From Labia minor (taxonomy: Eukaryota > Arthropoda > Insecta > Dermaptera > Spongiphoridae), in contig OY720346.1 in the NCBI GenBank assembly GCA_963082975.1, forward strand, positions 52,155,759 through 52,219,758: a DNA stretch of 64,000 bases, written 5' to 3'. The notes beneath the pieces are model-generated. The model was not told the DNA's origin. It ran no database searches and saw only the letters and a program-made list of their open reading frames with translations. Position numbers and translations under genes: made by a program. How positions within the stretch are numbered: the stretch's first letter is position 1; each line of letters opens with the position of its first letter. Shown one piece after another: positions 55,501-64,000 of this stretch.

Positions 55501-55840
55501 TTTTTTAGATACGTATTTGTCAAATCTTATTTCACTAGTCAAAATTATATATATCTTTTTATGTTATATAAATATGTATGGTATATATGAGTATATTAGA
55601 ATATCTGGATATTTCTTTCTGATTTTGTGTATATGTGTGTGTGAAAAAGGTCCATAGGATTTTTATCAAATTCAAAGTATTAGACGGTTTTTGAAGGGAA
55701 TAATTCTTATAAATATGTATAAATAGGTCTCATCTTTGATCAAAATCATTTTAATTGTACATTTCTTAATCAACATAATTAATCAACAGGTGTGACTTAT
55801 AAACTTGAGTTTAGAAAACATCATATGATAATAGATAATA
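55500..55840. other. AT-rich DNA with a D-like fragment
   Basis: The words CAAATCTTATTTCACTAGTC and GGTCCATAGGATTTTTATC suggest a diverged D-type repeat (TA-rich, TAGTCAAAATTATATAT). No gene. Confidence 0.3.
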
Positions 55841-56527
55841 TACGAGGGAAAGTCAATAAGTCCGTGACTTTTTGAATGAAACTAATTTGAAATGAAATTA
55901 TTTTATTTTTTTTTATTTTTTAACGTAGTCTCCTTTGAGGTCTATTCGTCCAACGATTCTCCAATTTTTCTATCCCTTCCAAAAATTAAGATTTGTTGAG
56001 GAAATCAAAATAGACATTTGTTTATGAAATGATTTCATCCTTGGAGTCAAATCTCTATCCGCTCAGCCAGTTCTTCAGGTTTGGAATCAAGAAATAGTCT
56101 CTCAGGGCTAAATCCGGAGAATAGGGCGAATGGGGGAGTAATTCATATTTCAATTCATGGATTTTCATGGAAATTCACTTTTTTCCATTTTCTTCTCCAA
56201 TCACAAGGTAGTCTGCTATTAATGGATATCAAACAAAAACTAAAAGACCCAGACAAGAGTCAGGCGATGGTTTCCTGCTAACAAGGACTAAACCCGGAGA
56301 ATAGGGCGGATGAGGAAGCAATTCATATCCCAATTCATGGATTTTCATGGAAATTCACATTTTTACATTTTCTTTTCCAATCAAGAGGGAGTCTGGTATT
56401 AATGAATGTCAAACAAAAACTAAAAGACCCAGATGATTCAAATTTCGATTGGATTCCGCTGATTTCATTTAAAAATTTAGAAATTTAAAAATTTAAAAAT
56501 TTACGGACTTATTGACCTATCCTCGTA
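55841..56527 (-). mobile_element. Mariner-derived MITE with internal duplication (copy g)
   Basis: TA-flanked ends CGAGGGAAAGTCAATAAGTC and CTTATTGACCTATCCTCG. It has the standard MEKSEF-to-C-terminal join, but a ~185 bp block is duplicated in tandem (about 56098-56285 and 56286-56460, each with AATAGGGCGAATGGGGG- or AATAGGGCGGATGAGGA-type starts). Confidence 0.78.
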
Positions 56528-56919
56528 CAATAAAGAGAGAGAGAGAGAGAGAAAGATTTTAGAATATTTTCTGACCAAGATATTTACATTTTTCTTTCCA
56601 CATTTATGAAAATTATTTTAATTTTGAAATATAAAAATATTCTTATGATATAGATTTCAAATATTAATTATTAGAATTTTAATTAACAATTGTTTGAAAT
56701 TAATTGATTGAAATATTTATTTTATTTTTCTAATCTTTCCAACCTATTAGTATTATTGTATATACTAGTTGACTTTATTTCTACTTTTAGAGGAATATCA
56801 TTTTCATTCAACCCCATTTTTCTTAACCCTTCAATAAATCAGCAACAAGTCGCTCTAATCTTAACATTGCAATTGAAAAAAGGGCAAGTGTTAAAAGTTG
56901 AATAATTAGATCGAATTTC

Positions 56920-57330
56920 CGGGGGATGGAGGTGAGGGTGGTAGATTGAATGCCGGGGGTGACATGTGTGTATGTCCCGTATATATATTTTAATCCACCC
57001 CCAGGGGTTGCAGGGTGCGCCTTCGCCCTTGATTTCACACATCGACTTAATCGAGACAGGCAGGCCGCATTGCTACTCAATGCAAGCCATATGTTGCATT
57101 TCCCCCTCCTTCCCCAACCTCCTCCCCCACTACCATCCAACTTTTTTGTCTGTTCCCGACAGCGATTGCGTTATTAAATAATATTGCGGAACATTTGATG
57201 CGACTGCTACCGACATTTATTTTCAACAATCATTCGAATGGAAAAGAATAGAAAGCAAGGGCGGGTGGAACATAATTTAGTCAGGCAAAGCGTGATTGAA
57301 CATACAATAACTGGGTGGAATTTTATACAC
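56920..57330. promoter_or_regulatory. GC-richer island, possible conserved element
   Basis: Mixed composition with ATCCACCCCCAGGGGTTGCA, GACAGGCAGGCCGCATTGCT, CGACAGCGATTGCGTTATTA and a GGCGGGTGGAAC patch. Frames on both strands lack domains. Candidate regulatory element. Confidence 0.25.
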
Positions 57331-57860
57331 TTATTATTACATTCAAATAAAATTAAACGAAATGAATATTTTTTACAAAAGGAGGGTGTATTTGACGGCC
57401 ATTTAATTACATAGAATAGAATATTTTATATTTCATGTTCTAATCAATTGAACTATTCAAAATTTATTTTACACAGGTGAAACATGAAAAATAAAGATTT
57501 TAGAAAATATAATTTACTAGCAGTTCCCGGCATGATAATCTCTTCTTAGAGGGACTGGCGGCTTCTAGTCGCACGAGATTAATTAATAATAATAATTTAT
57601 AGGAAATTTTGTTTCAAATACTTGCAAAACAAAACAATGTTTAAATATAAAATTAATAATTTTATTCACAAATCGTTGCAATATTTTTTTTTCAATATTT
57701 AATAATAACGAAAATTTTAAGAACATGAAGTTAGTAACAAATTAATAATTTTGATAGGTTACTTTTTATGTTTGTTATGTATAATAAATTCTCTTTTATG
57801 ATAAAAAATGATTTTAATATCAAAAATTAGAATATTTTAATTTGTATTTCAAATTTGTTT
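57330..57860. other. AT-rich non-coding DNA
   Basis: No gene seen. Confidence 0.5.
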
Positions 57861-57863
57861 TGC

Positions 57864-57939
57864 TATCTCGCCAGAACAATCGATGTCGAGATTTTGATTT
57901 ATTTTCACTAAGGTTGAGAAAAATGTCTGTGTGTGTATG
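57864..57939 (+). repeat. Repeat A copy A8, left part
   Basis: CTATCTCGCCAGAACAATCG up to GTGTGTGTATG. It carries a small internal deletion and is split by the LTR element; it resumes at 61786. Confidence 0.8.
57935..57939. repeat. Target site duplication (left) GTATG
   Basis: GTATG precedes the 5' LTR and recurs directly after the 3' LTR (61786-61790), a 5 bp duplication in line with LTR-retrotransposon integration. Confidence 0.9.
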
Positions 57940-58261
57940 TGTTCAGTCGTGAAGCCTGACGCCATCTATTGGTTCGTGCACGTGTCACAGTTCCCCTTCT
58001 TGGCCTGACTCCAGCCGGCCGTCGACAGAGCTACGACTTCTCTCCCACCTCGCTACGCAACTACATCGGCTCCCTGAATAACATTTTTACAAAGAATTCC
58101 TCCACCGCCATCTTCCTTTATCCCTATTTACATTATTTATCCCCTTTTTATCACTCACTACACCACACCAACCCCTCGTCTCTCAACCAACCCTTGTTGC
58201 TGAGAACTCCACTACTTCCTACTATTCAAATCTCTCCTTATACACCTACACACAACCGCTA

Positions 58262-58292
<31 letters not shown>

Positions 58293-58472
58293 CCTTGTAT
58301 ACCACCCGATTCGCACCAATCATCCCCCTCTTCGTGTCCTTTCTCTCGTAATTTGTACATAACTCAACTCGCTGTATATATATAAAACCTGGATTGTTCA
58401 AATAAACAAGTCTCATCACAGATCGCCTTTTTATTTTAATTTTGCTTTTCACCCGGCCTCCGGCCCTTTACA
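57940..58472 (+). repeat. 5' LTR
   Basis: Begins TGTTCAGTCGTGAAGCCTGA and ends CCTCCGGCCCTTTACA. It contains a (TC)n tract (58263-58284), a TATATATATAAAA box (58374-58386) and AATAAA (58401-58406), giving the expected promoter and poly(A) signal. The short open frames in it are identical in both LTRs and not genes. Confidence 0.93.
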
Positions 58473-58490
58473 TGGTCCTTCGACACACCA
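58473..58490 (+). other. Candidate primer binding site
   Basis: TGGTCCTTCGACACACCA directly follows the LTR and starts TGG, as expected for pairing with a tRNA 3' CCA end. The primer tRNA was not identified. Confidence 0.4.
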
Positions 58491-58905
58491 GATACCAGTT
58501 GGAAATACAACTTCTATCGCTAGGTAGCTATTTCAAATATATTATTATTTCTATCAAATAATAAATTGTTTAATTTTTTTTATGTATAAAATAAATACAA
58601 TTCTATTTATATATAATAAGCATATTATATATTTATCTTCTAATACTTATATTTAAAATTTATAAGCTTTCATTTCAAATATTTTCTTATATTATATTTA
58701 ATTTCATAATCTTTAAATTCAATTCTCTTATATATCCCATCGTTACATTGTTTAATTTTTATATTATATAAAAATTTCTTATTCGTTAAATACAATTCTA
58801 TTATATACCATACGCATATAGTTACCTTGTTAATTCCTTATATTTGAATTGTATAGTCTTTCATCCCGAATATTTTCTATATATATATCTAATTTCACAT
58901 ACGCC

Positions 58906-60363
58906 ATGGCTCAACCCACAACTAAAATTGCCAAGCAAGAGCGTGAAGGCAACATTTGTGAAATGGAGTTGGAGGAATTGTTGTCTTCGGTCACTTACCT
59001 GTCTTCTAAGGAGCAGGAGATCACTCCAGCTAACGCACATTCCTTCCAATCCATTCTCACCCGGCTTTGTAATATGTTGGATCAATTAGATCAATTGACA
59101 AAGCGGTGTATAGCTCATAACGCCTCGGTGGAACCCGAGAATCGAGTTAAATTCTCCAATATTCAAATCCAAATCCTACAAAAGGTGTCGGATTTTGAAC
59201 TCACATATAATCAGAACTCTGGAGTTCATAATGTTATCCCTCCAGTTCCTCATTCTGATCCTTCTCCTCGACTGGCTGAGCTAATGCTTCCAACCTTTTC
59301 AGGCGGTTTTCGTGATTGGCCGCATTTTAAACATATAGTTTCCGAAGTGCTTCTCAATCACTCCACCGCCTCGGAAGCTCAACGATATAATTGCCTTTTT
59401 TCGTCAGTGCGAGGGGAGGCGCGTCAACTTATCACCTCTTTGGGTATGGTCGCTGACTGCTTCTCCCGGGCATGGAAGGTGCTTAGCCTCCGATATGATC
59501 AACCCAAATTGATTAGCTATTCATTCATGGACGCTTTATTGGACATCTCCCCACCTTCATCGCAGAGTCCTGCTCAATTACGTCCGTTTATTAATTCTTA
59601 TTATGAGAATATGGAAGCCCTTCGAGCTCAACCTACCTTACAGACTGTCGTCGATTCATGGGGCATTCTCATTGGCCGAATCCTAATGCGACAACTCCCC
59701 GGTGGACTCCGACGGAGGTTTGAAGAGTCTTACGGCTCAGAGGCATTGCCAACGGTCAATGATATATTGCCATTTCTAGAACGCATCTGCCGAGCATCAG
59801 AGGAAGCTTCTGTCACAAAGGTTCCTATTATTTCATCTCGGTCGAATTCGTGGAACAAAAATCAGGTATCCACAACCTCTCCATCTTCCATCCCTTCCAA
59901 ATACTCATCAGTGATGCAAACGAGGCATTCGTTGAAGTCCAGTAATGCCACTAACTATGGATTACCCTGTGTGTTTTGTCAAGGTCGTCATCATCTCCGA
60001 CAATGTCGTGAGTTTCGGAGCTTGACTCCAGGTCAACGCGCACAACTTTGTGGAGAATTTCAGCGATGCTTTAATTGTTTAGGTTCACATCATATCGATC
60101 ATTGCCCGTCCCATGACAGATGTCATATTTGTCACGCACATCATCATACTCTTCTTCACACTCCATCACCTCAATCCTTACCTACAAATTCTGAGACTCC
60201 CCCCTCACAACCCTCTATTCTTCCGATGTCACTCCCTCCTTCCCCGCCGTATATATCTGAGCCGTTCGCTGATCCCTCCACCACGTTATCTACTCCTTCT
60301 CAATACAATATAATTAATAGTCCACCTCCATCACCTTCTAATCTACCCCGTTCTCCTGCATGA
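58906..60363 (+). CDS. gag: BEL/Pao Gag protein (capsid-nucleocapsid)
   Basis: 485 residues from the ATG at 58906, which sits in a good context (CGCCATGG); the frame is open a little further upstream without an ATG. The N-terminal half is helical and charged. The central region LMLPTFSGGFRDWPHFKHIV matches the L.LP.F.G...W..F...F pattern of retrotransposon Gag. Three zinc knuckles follow: CVFCQGRHHLRQC from residue 355, CFNCLGSHHIDHC from 388 and CHICHAHHHTLLH from 406. They should bind the element's RNA in cytoplasmic particles. The tail is Pro/Ser-rich. It ends in a single TGA (60361), after which the same frame stays open to 61191. The gene is otherwise undamaged, which fits recent mobility. 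Confidence 0.9.
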   Translation: MAQPTTKIAKQEREGNICEMELEELLSSVTYLSSKEQEITPANAHSFQSILTRLCNMLDQLDQLTKRCIAHNASVEPENRVKFSNIQIQILQKVSDFELTYNQNSGVHNVIPPVPHSDPSPRLAELMLPTFSGGFRDWPHFKHIVSEVLLNHSTASEAQRYNCLFSSVRGEARQLITSLGMVADCFSRAWKVLSLRYDQPKLISYSFMDALLDISPPSSQSPAQLRPFINSYYENMEALRAQPTLQTVVDSWGILIGRILMRQLPGGLRRRFEESYGSEALPTVNDILPFLERICRASEEASVTKVPIISSRSNSWNKNQVSTTSPSSIPSKYSSVMQTRHSLKSSNATNYGLPCVFCQGRHHLRQCREFRSLTPGQRAQLCGEFQRCFNCLGSHHIDHCPSHDRCHICHAHHHTLLHTPSPQSLPTNSETPPSQPSILPMSLPPSPPYISEPFADPSTTLSTPSQYNIINSPPPSPSNLPRSPA

Positions 60364-61191
60364 CCTTTTTCTATCGGATCCTGCTTTCGTACTTCCTTTC
60401 TCCACCATAACCAGGATCTGCCGCCATTTCCCGTGGGAACCCCTACTGAACATACTTCATCCCGCGCCATCTCATCATCAATTCAAAATTATTCCACTTC
60501 CTATAAGCCATCTATAATGAATACTTCACACTCACTTGATCCTATTTCTTTAAAGTTAACTCAACAAACGCCTTCACTGCCTCTAACTCAACCACCGCCG
60601 TTGTTTCGCAATATAGAAGATTCGCAATCTGGTGCCACTGGCTTTTATCCTCCTACTATCACACAGCGTCTACACTCCCAACGCAACCATCATTTATCTC
60701 AAATTCAATCATATCTCCCACCACTTTCTCAAAAACCTCAAAATTATCCACATAGATCTTACTTCTCTGATCCTCGATTCATTCCCCATCGTCATAATAT
60801 CCAACAACTGGCTCCCCATAATTCAATCTTTCCAATGCAGCGCGATGACAAAATTCATCTTTCTCCATGCCATAAATATTTTTACGAAACCGAGATTGTC
60901 CCAAACCCACATCTAAGAATTATCCATCAATCAAATACACCAATTTCAGCTTCTAGTAATTTAACCTCTACAATTGGAGTAGACGCAACTCTTCCAGTTA
61001 ACCCTCCAATGAAAGCTTCGCCATCGCCACCAGGACCTAATCCAATACCTGGTTCATCAAGGAGGAGGTGCGCCCCCGTTGCAGTGAACGTTGGATCCTA
61101 TCATCAACGTTACTTCGGGACCGGATGGCGTACCAGAAGTCTTCTTCGCTCAAGATCAAGGCACACTCACCCGCGCAGTGTTAACCCCTGA
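60364..61191 (+). CDS. In-frame continuation after the Gag stop, Pro/Ser/His-rich, unknown
   Basis: After the TGA the same frame runs 275 codons to a stop at 61191-61193, with no ATG near its beginning. It would be translated only by stop readthrough, or it is a later nonsense change in a longer Gag. Content is low-complexity (Pro, Ser, His, Gln) with SSRRRCAP near the end. No protease DSG motif or polymerase motif is seen. In another frame at 61091-61190 the sequence INVTSGPDGVPEV resembles the small C-terminal domain of BEL/Pao integrase (..PGPDGv.RVV..), suggesting that the deletion of pol ended there. Confidence in a translated product is low. Confidence 0.4.
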   Translation, partial: PFSIGSCFRTSFLHHNQDLPPFPVGTPTEHTSSRAISSSIQNYSTSYKPSIMNTSHSLDPISLKLTQQTPSLPLTQPPPLFRNIEDSQSGATGFYPPTITQRLHSQRNHHLSQIQSYLPPLSQKPQNYPHRSYFSDPRFIPHRHNIQQLAPHNSIFPMQRDDKIHLSPCHKYFYETEIVPNPHLRIIHQSNTPISASSNLTSTIGVDATLPVNPPMKASPSPPGPNPIPGSSRRRCAPVAVNVGSYHQRYFGTGWRTRSLLRSRSRHTHPRSVNP

Positions 61192-61240
61192 AGAACAATG
61201 CCCCCTTTCTGCAATGTTGAAAGAAATCTCATCTTTCAAC

Positions 61241-61252
61241 GGCCGGGGAGGA
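61241..61252 (+). other. Polypurine tract
   Basis: GGCCGGGGAGGA immediately precedes the 3' LTR, the usual priming site for plus-strand DNA synthesis. Confidence 0.75.
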
Positions 61253-61574
61253 TGTTCAGTCGTGAAGCCTGACGCCATCTATTGGTTCGTGCACGTGTCA
61301 CAGTTCCCCTTCTTGGCCTGACTCCAGCCGGCCGTCGACAGAGCTACGACTTCTCTCCCACCTCGCTACGCAACTACATCGGCTCCCTGAATAACATTTT
61401 TACAAAGAATTCCTCCACCGCCATCTTCCTTTATCCCTATTTACATTATTTATCCCCTTTTTATCACTCACTACACCACACCAACCCCTCGTCTCTCAAC
61501 CAACCCTTGTTGCTGAGAACTCCACTACTTCCTACTATTCAAATCTCTCCTTATACACCTACACACAACCGCTA

Positions 61575-61605
<31 letters not shown>

Positions 61606-61785
61606 CCTTGTATACCACCCGATTCGCACCAATCATCCCCCTCTTCGTGTCCTTTCTCTCGTAATTTGTACATAACTCAACTCGCTGTATATATATAAAA
61701 CCTGGATTGTTCAAATAAACAAGTCTCATCACAGATCGCCTTTTTATTTTAATTTTGCTTTTCACCCGGCCTCCGGCCCTTTACA
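61253..61785 (+). repeat. 3' LTR
   Basis: Same sequence as 57940-58472 as far as I can read, including both small open frames; same length of 533 bp. Confidence 0.93.
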
Positions 61786-62211
61786 GTATGCAAGTAGACA
61801 AGATTACGCAAAAACGGTTTGAGCTAGAATAATGAAATTTGAAACACGGGTATTATTTAAAATTTGTAATTTTCTATCAACTTTTGAGAAATGTAGCTCA
61901 TCCAGAAGAGGTTCATTACCTACCAAATTTTCATTTTTTTTATTTTAAACTGACCGTAAAAATAAAGATATATGTTTGATAGATTTTCACATGATTAAAA
62001 TTTTTATAAAACTGCTATATATAGAATTTCAGCTTGATTGAATCGCTGAAAGTACCGTGACGTGGTGCCATCAACAAAGAGCCAAACACGCGCTGGTTTA
62101 ATAAATATTATTTATTAATTTTAATTTATAATTTATAATTATTTAAATATAATATACATATGTTATTTAATCCAATTCAAATTGCAAGATAGTCAAGTGG
62201 AGACACTCCAG
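61786..62211 (+). repeat. Repeat A copy A8, right part, starting with the target duplication GTATG
   Basis: After GTATG the A repeat resumes (CAAGTAGACAAGATTACGC) and runs to GTGGAGACACTCCAG. Relative to the consensus it lacks the segment between GAAAGTACC and GTGACGTGG. Confidence 0.85.
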
Positions 62212-62214
62212 AAT

Positions 62215-62830
62215 TTTTTATTTTAAATTCTATCAAAATTGTAAATTGTAACATTCTAAATTTGTAGCTAATATCATAATGTTACAGACATTTCAGACAT
62301 GCATACATCGGAAAATATATATATATATAATATAAATAAATATATATATATATAGCCAACTAAGTTATTATACACATATAAAAAGCACACTTATAGAAAT
62401 CATAAACTTATACTTTGAAATTTCAATAAAGTATGCTTCCTGTTATGTTATTTCATTTTTTTTTATTTACCGATGATTATATCAGCAAATGATGCGAAAA
62501 GAAACAGAGTTGTTTATTTTGATATAAAACTCTTTATATGGCGTGTTTGAATGATACCAAGAAAATAAAAATGAGCTGTGGCCAGGCACCGAACCGAAAT
62601 TTGAAATAAATTAATATCTAAACAACATTATATATAGGTGTACATATACATATATATATATATATATATAATAAATATATATATATATATAAAAAGAATT
62701 AACAAAACTTGAATTAAAATGACAAAATTATATTATCTTAATTTTTATTTTTAGTTTAATTACTCAATAATTAATTACTACTATATTTTAAGAAAGAAAT
62801 TTCCGACAATGAATATAAAATTAATAGTTT
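62215..62830. other. AT-rich DNA with TA tracts
   Basis: TA tracts at 62315-62355 and 62650-62690. No gene. Confidence 0.5.
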
Positions 62831-63087
62831 GTAAACTACCACTATACACCAAAAGTTGATGAATTCATATTACTGATGCATTAAGTAAATATACCAAATT
62901 TTATCAAAATCCGTTGAGCCGTTCAAGCTGTACACACAACGGAGGGACAGACGGGCAGACATCATACTAAAAATACTTTTATCTGTTAACAAAATGCATG
63001 ATTGGTGGAGATATGTAAAAATATCCAAATGTGAAATTTGGTGTGAAAATAATACCTTCCCTTCCTATCGTCGGTCGGTCAAAATAA
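62830..63087 (-). repeat. Repeat B, copy B4 (partial)
   Basis: It runs from ACCAAAAGTTGATGAATTCA through AAATCCGTTGAGCCGTTC, a GACAGACGGGCAGAC tract and the GTGGAGATATG stem to the terminus CGTCGGTCGGT. Confidence 0.72.
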
Positions 63088-63469
63088 TAATAATAAATTT
63101 GACATTATTAGAAATAGTATTATAAAATAAAAGATTGAACAAACATATTTTGTTATTGTAAAATTATAATTTTTGTCTTTATGTAGGTTTGATGTAGTTG
63201 CATAGATTAATTAATGCGCAATTTCGAATTAATCCGGTACTAGAAAGTTGATGAAAATAAAAAGCCAATCATACATAAGATTTGTTTATAAATAACAATA
63301 ATACTACATAATCAGGATATATATAAAAATAAAAATTCAATTATTCAATTTATAGGTGCGTATTGAAAATATCTTTTTGAATATAAAATAATCAAAAGAG
63401 TCCATTTCTTATCCTCAAAATTTGATAAAGAGTGACATTTTTTTCTATGACAGAATCTTTTAAAAAGAC

Positions 63470-63900
63470 TTTTCTTGGCCGTGATAAATTTGTAAATAGA
63501 AAGAAGTTGGTGAGTGAGGGCAAGGGAAGTATAGACTGGATTGGGAAGGGGAAAAAGAGGGGGGGTTCAGATTTGCGCGGTTGAGTAATTCGATTGACCC
63601 GTGAGACCATTAAAAGAACATTTGTGAAGAGTCCTGAGAGTGGGAGTGAGATAGATAGAGGGAGATAGAGAAAGAGGCTGATGCGGGGGTGGAAAGAGAA
63701 GAGAGAGAACCCTTTCGTTGAACGAATGGTGAAGAAGGTGAAGGCAACTGGGGATGAAGGAGGGGGAGAAGGGCCTGGTCCTCGGGGATCTCCGCCATGT
63801 TGTCAGCTGTCGGGATTGATCGGGTCATTCGTTATCACGTGACGCCGGCGCCCGAGTCCCGATTGGCTAATCTCTAGAGAGGAGCCAAATGTCTCTGGGA
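63470..63900 (-). promoter_or_regulatory. Promoter-like island with candidate first exon on the minus strand
   Basis: On the minus strand AGCCAATCGG (CCAAT box), GGCGCCGGCG and TCACGTGATA (E-box) lie 20-70 bases before ACAACATGGCGGAG (start codon at 63798, good context). That start opens a frame beginning MAEIPEDQALLPLLHPQ that continues about 60 codons as Pro/Ser-rich sequence. The arrangement resembles a CpG promoter with a first exon running toward lower coordinates. No downstream exon was identified, so the coding claim is weak. Confidence 0.35.
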
Positions 63901-64000
63901 CCTCTCTTTTACTTGTTCCCCCCTCCCTTTTCACCCAACATTCACTCTAAAATAAACATTTAACCCTATTAAATTAAAATAAAAAATAAATAATCATATA

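Larger units (their letters stand above)
57940..61785 (+). mobile_element. BEL/Pao LTR retrotransposon lacking pol (3846 bp)
   Basis: Two 533 bp LTRs with TG...CA ends flank a 2780 bp interior. The interior has a gag-like gene with three CX2CX3HX4(C/H) knuckles of the BEL/Pao pattern (third ending HHTLLH), but no protease, reverse transcriptase, RNase H or integrase. Autonomous BEL/Pao elements are usually 6-8 kb. I saw no difference between the LTRs, and the target duplication is perfect, so insertion was recent and the missing functions must have come from a relative. It splits repeat A8. Confidence 0.92.

Noticed and set aside
57969-58452. 138-codon plus frame and 68-codon minus frame
   Set aside because: Both lie wholly inside the 5' LTR and recur identically in the 3' LTR (61282-61765); incidental.
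61091-61321. Separate 76-codon gene running into the 3' LTR
   Set aside because: It crosses the polypurine tract and LTR boundary; at most its first part is a relic of pol.

Overview
The window is AT-rich eukaryotic DNA, most likely from an arthropod and probably an insect. The evidence is a secreted GH1 beta-glucosidase, a piggyBac transposase, mariner (ELKGDYVEK-type C-terminus), Tigger-like, hAT-type, Helitron and BEL/Pao elements, and arthropod-style tRNA-derived SINEs. Nothing bacterial is present (no operons, no CRISPR). One complete cellular gene is convincing: the GH1 enzyme on the minus strand at 6900-8420. The rest is intergenic or intronic DNA packed with nested transposable elements. 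About ten GC-richer islands (for example 30.5, 33.7, 37.6, 39.1, 44.4, 46.5, 57.1 and 63.8 kb) stand out from the AT background and may be regulatory DNA or small exons of an unseen large gene.

Layout. 0-6.9 kb: AT-rich DNA, two copies of a ~575 bp dispersed repeat (family A) and a LINE 3' scrap. 6.9-8.4 kb: GH1 gene. 9-13.5 kb: a Helitron (H1) carrying a LINE reverse-transcriptase remnant, then an internally deleted piggyBac. 14-19.6 kb: fold-back elements, A, and SINE-like repeats. 20-22 kb: a TA-flanked inverted-repeat transposon with another transposon (B1) inside it. 23-29.7 kb: B2, a 318 bp mini-Helitron (H2), a 2.4 kb Helitron (H3) inserted in an older Helitron-related copy, and a further Helitron-derived mosaic. 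30-46 kb: islands, a family of mariner-derived MITEs and three hAT-type MITEs with 7-8 bp target duplications. 47-51 kb: a long inverted repeat around a Tigger-like remnant, invaded by SINEs. 53-55.4 kb: an A repeat split by Helitron H4, which itself carries a hAT MITE inside its LINE remnant. 57.9-62.2 kb: an A repeat split by a very young BEL/Pao LTR element that has gag but no pol. 63.5-63.9 kb: a promoter-like CpG-rich island.

The most informative signals are the nestings. Two Helitron insertions can be removed on paper to give back an uninterrupted repeat joined at an A/T dinucleotide, with no target duplication. This fixes the Helitron ends at base resolution and shows that one family carries a fragment of LINE reverse transcriptase. 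The LTR element has no LTR difference that I could see and a 5 bp target duplication, so it moved recently although it lacks its own polymerase. All calls come from reading the sequence. No database search was possible.
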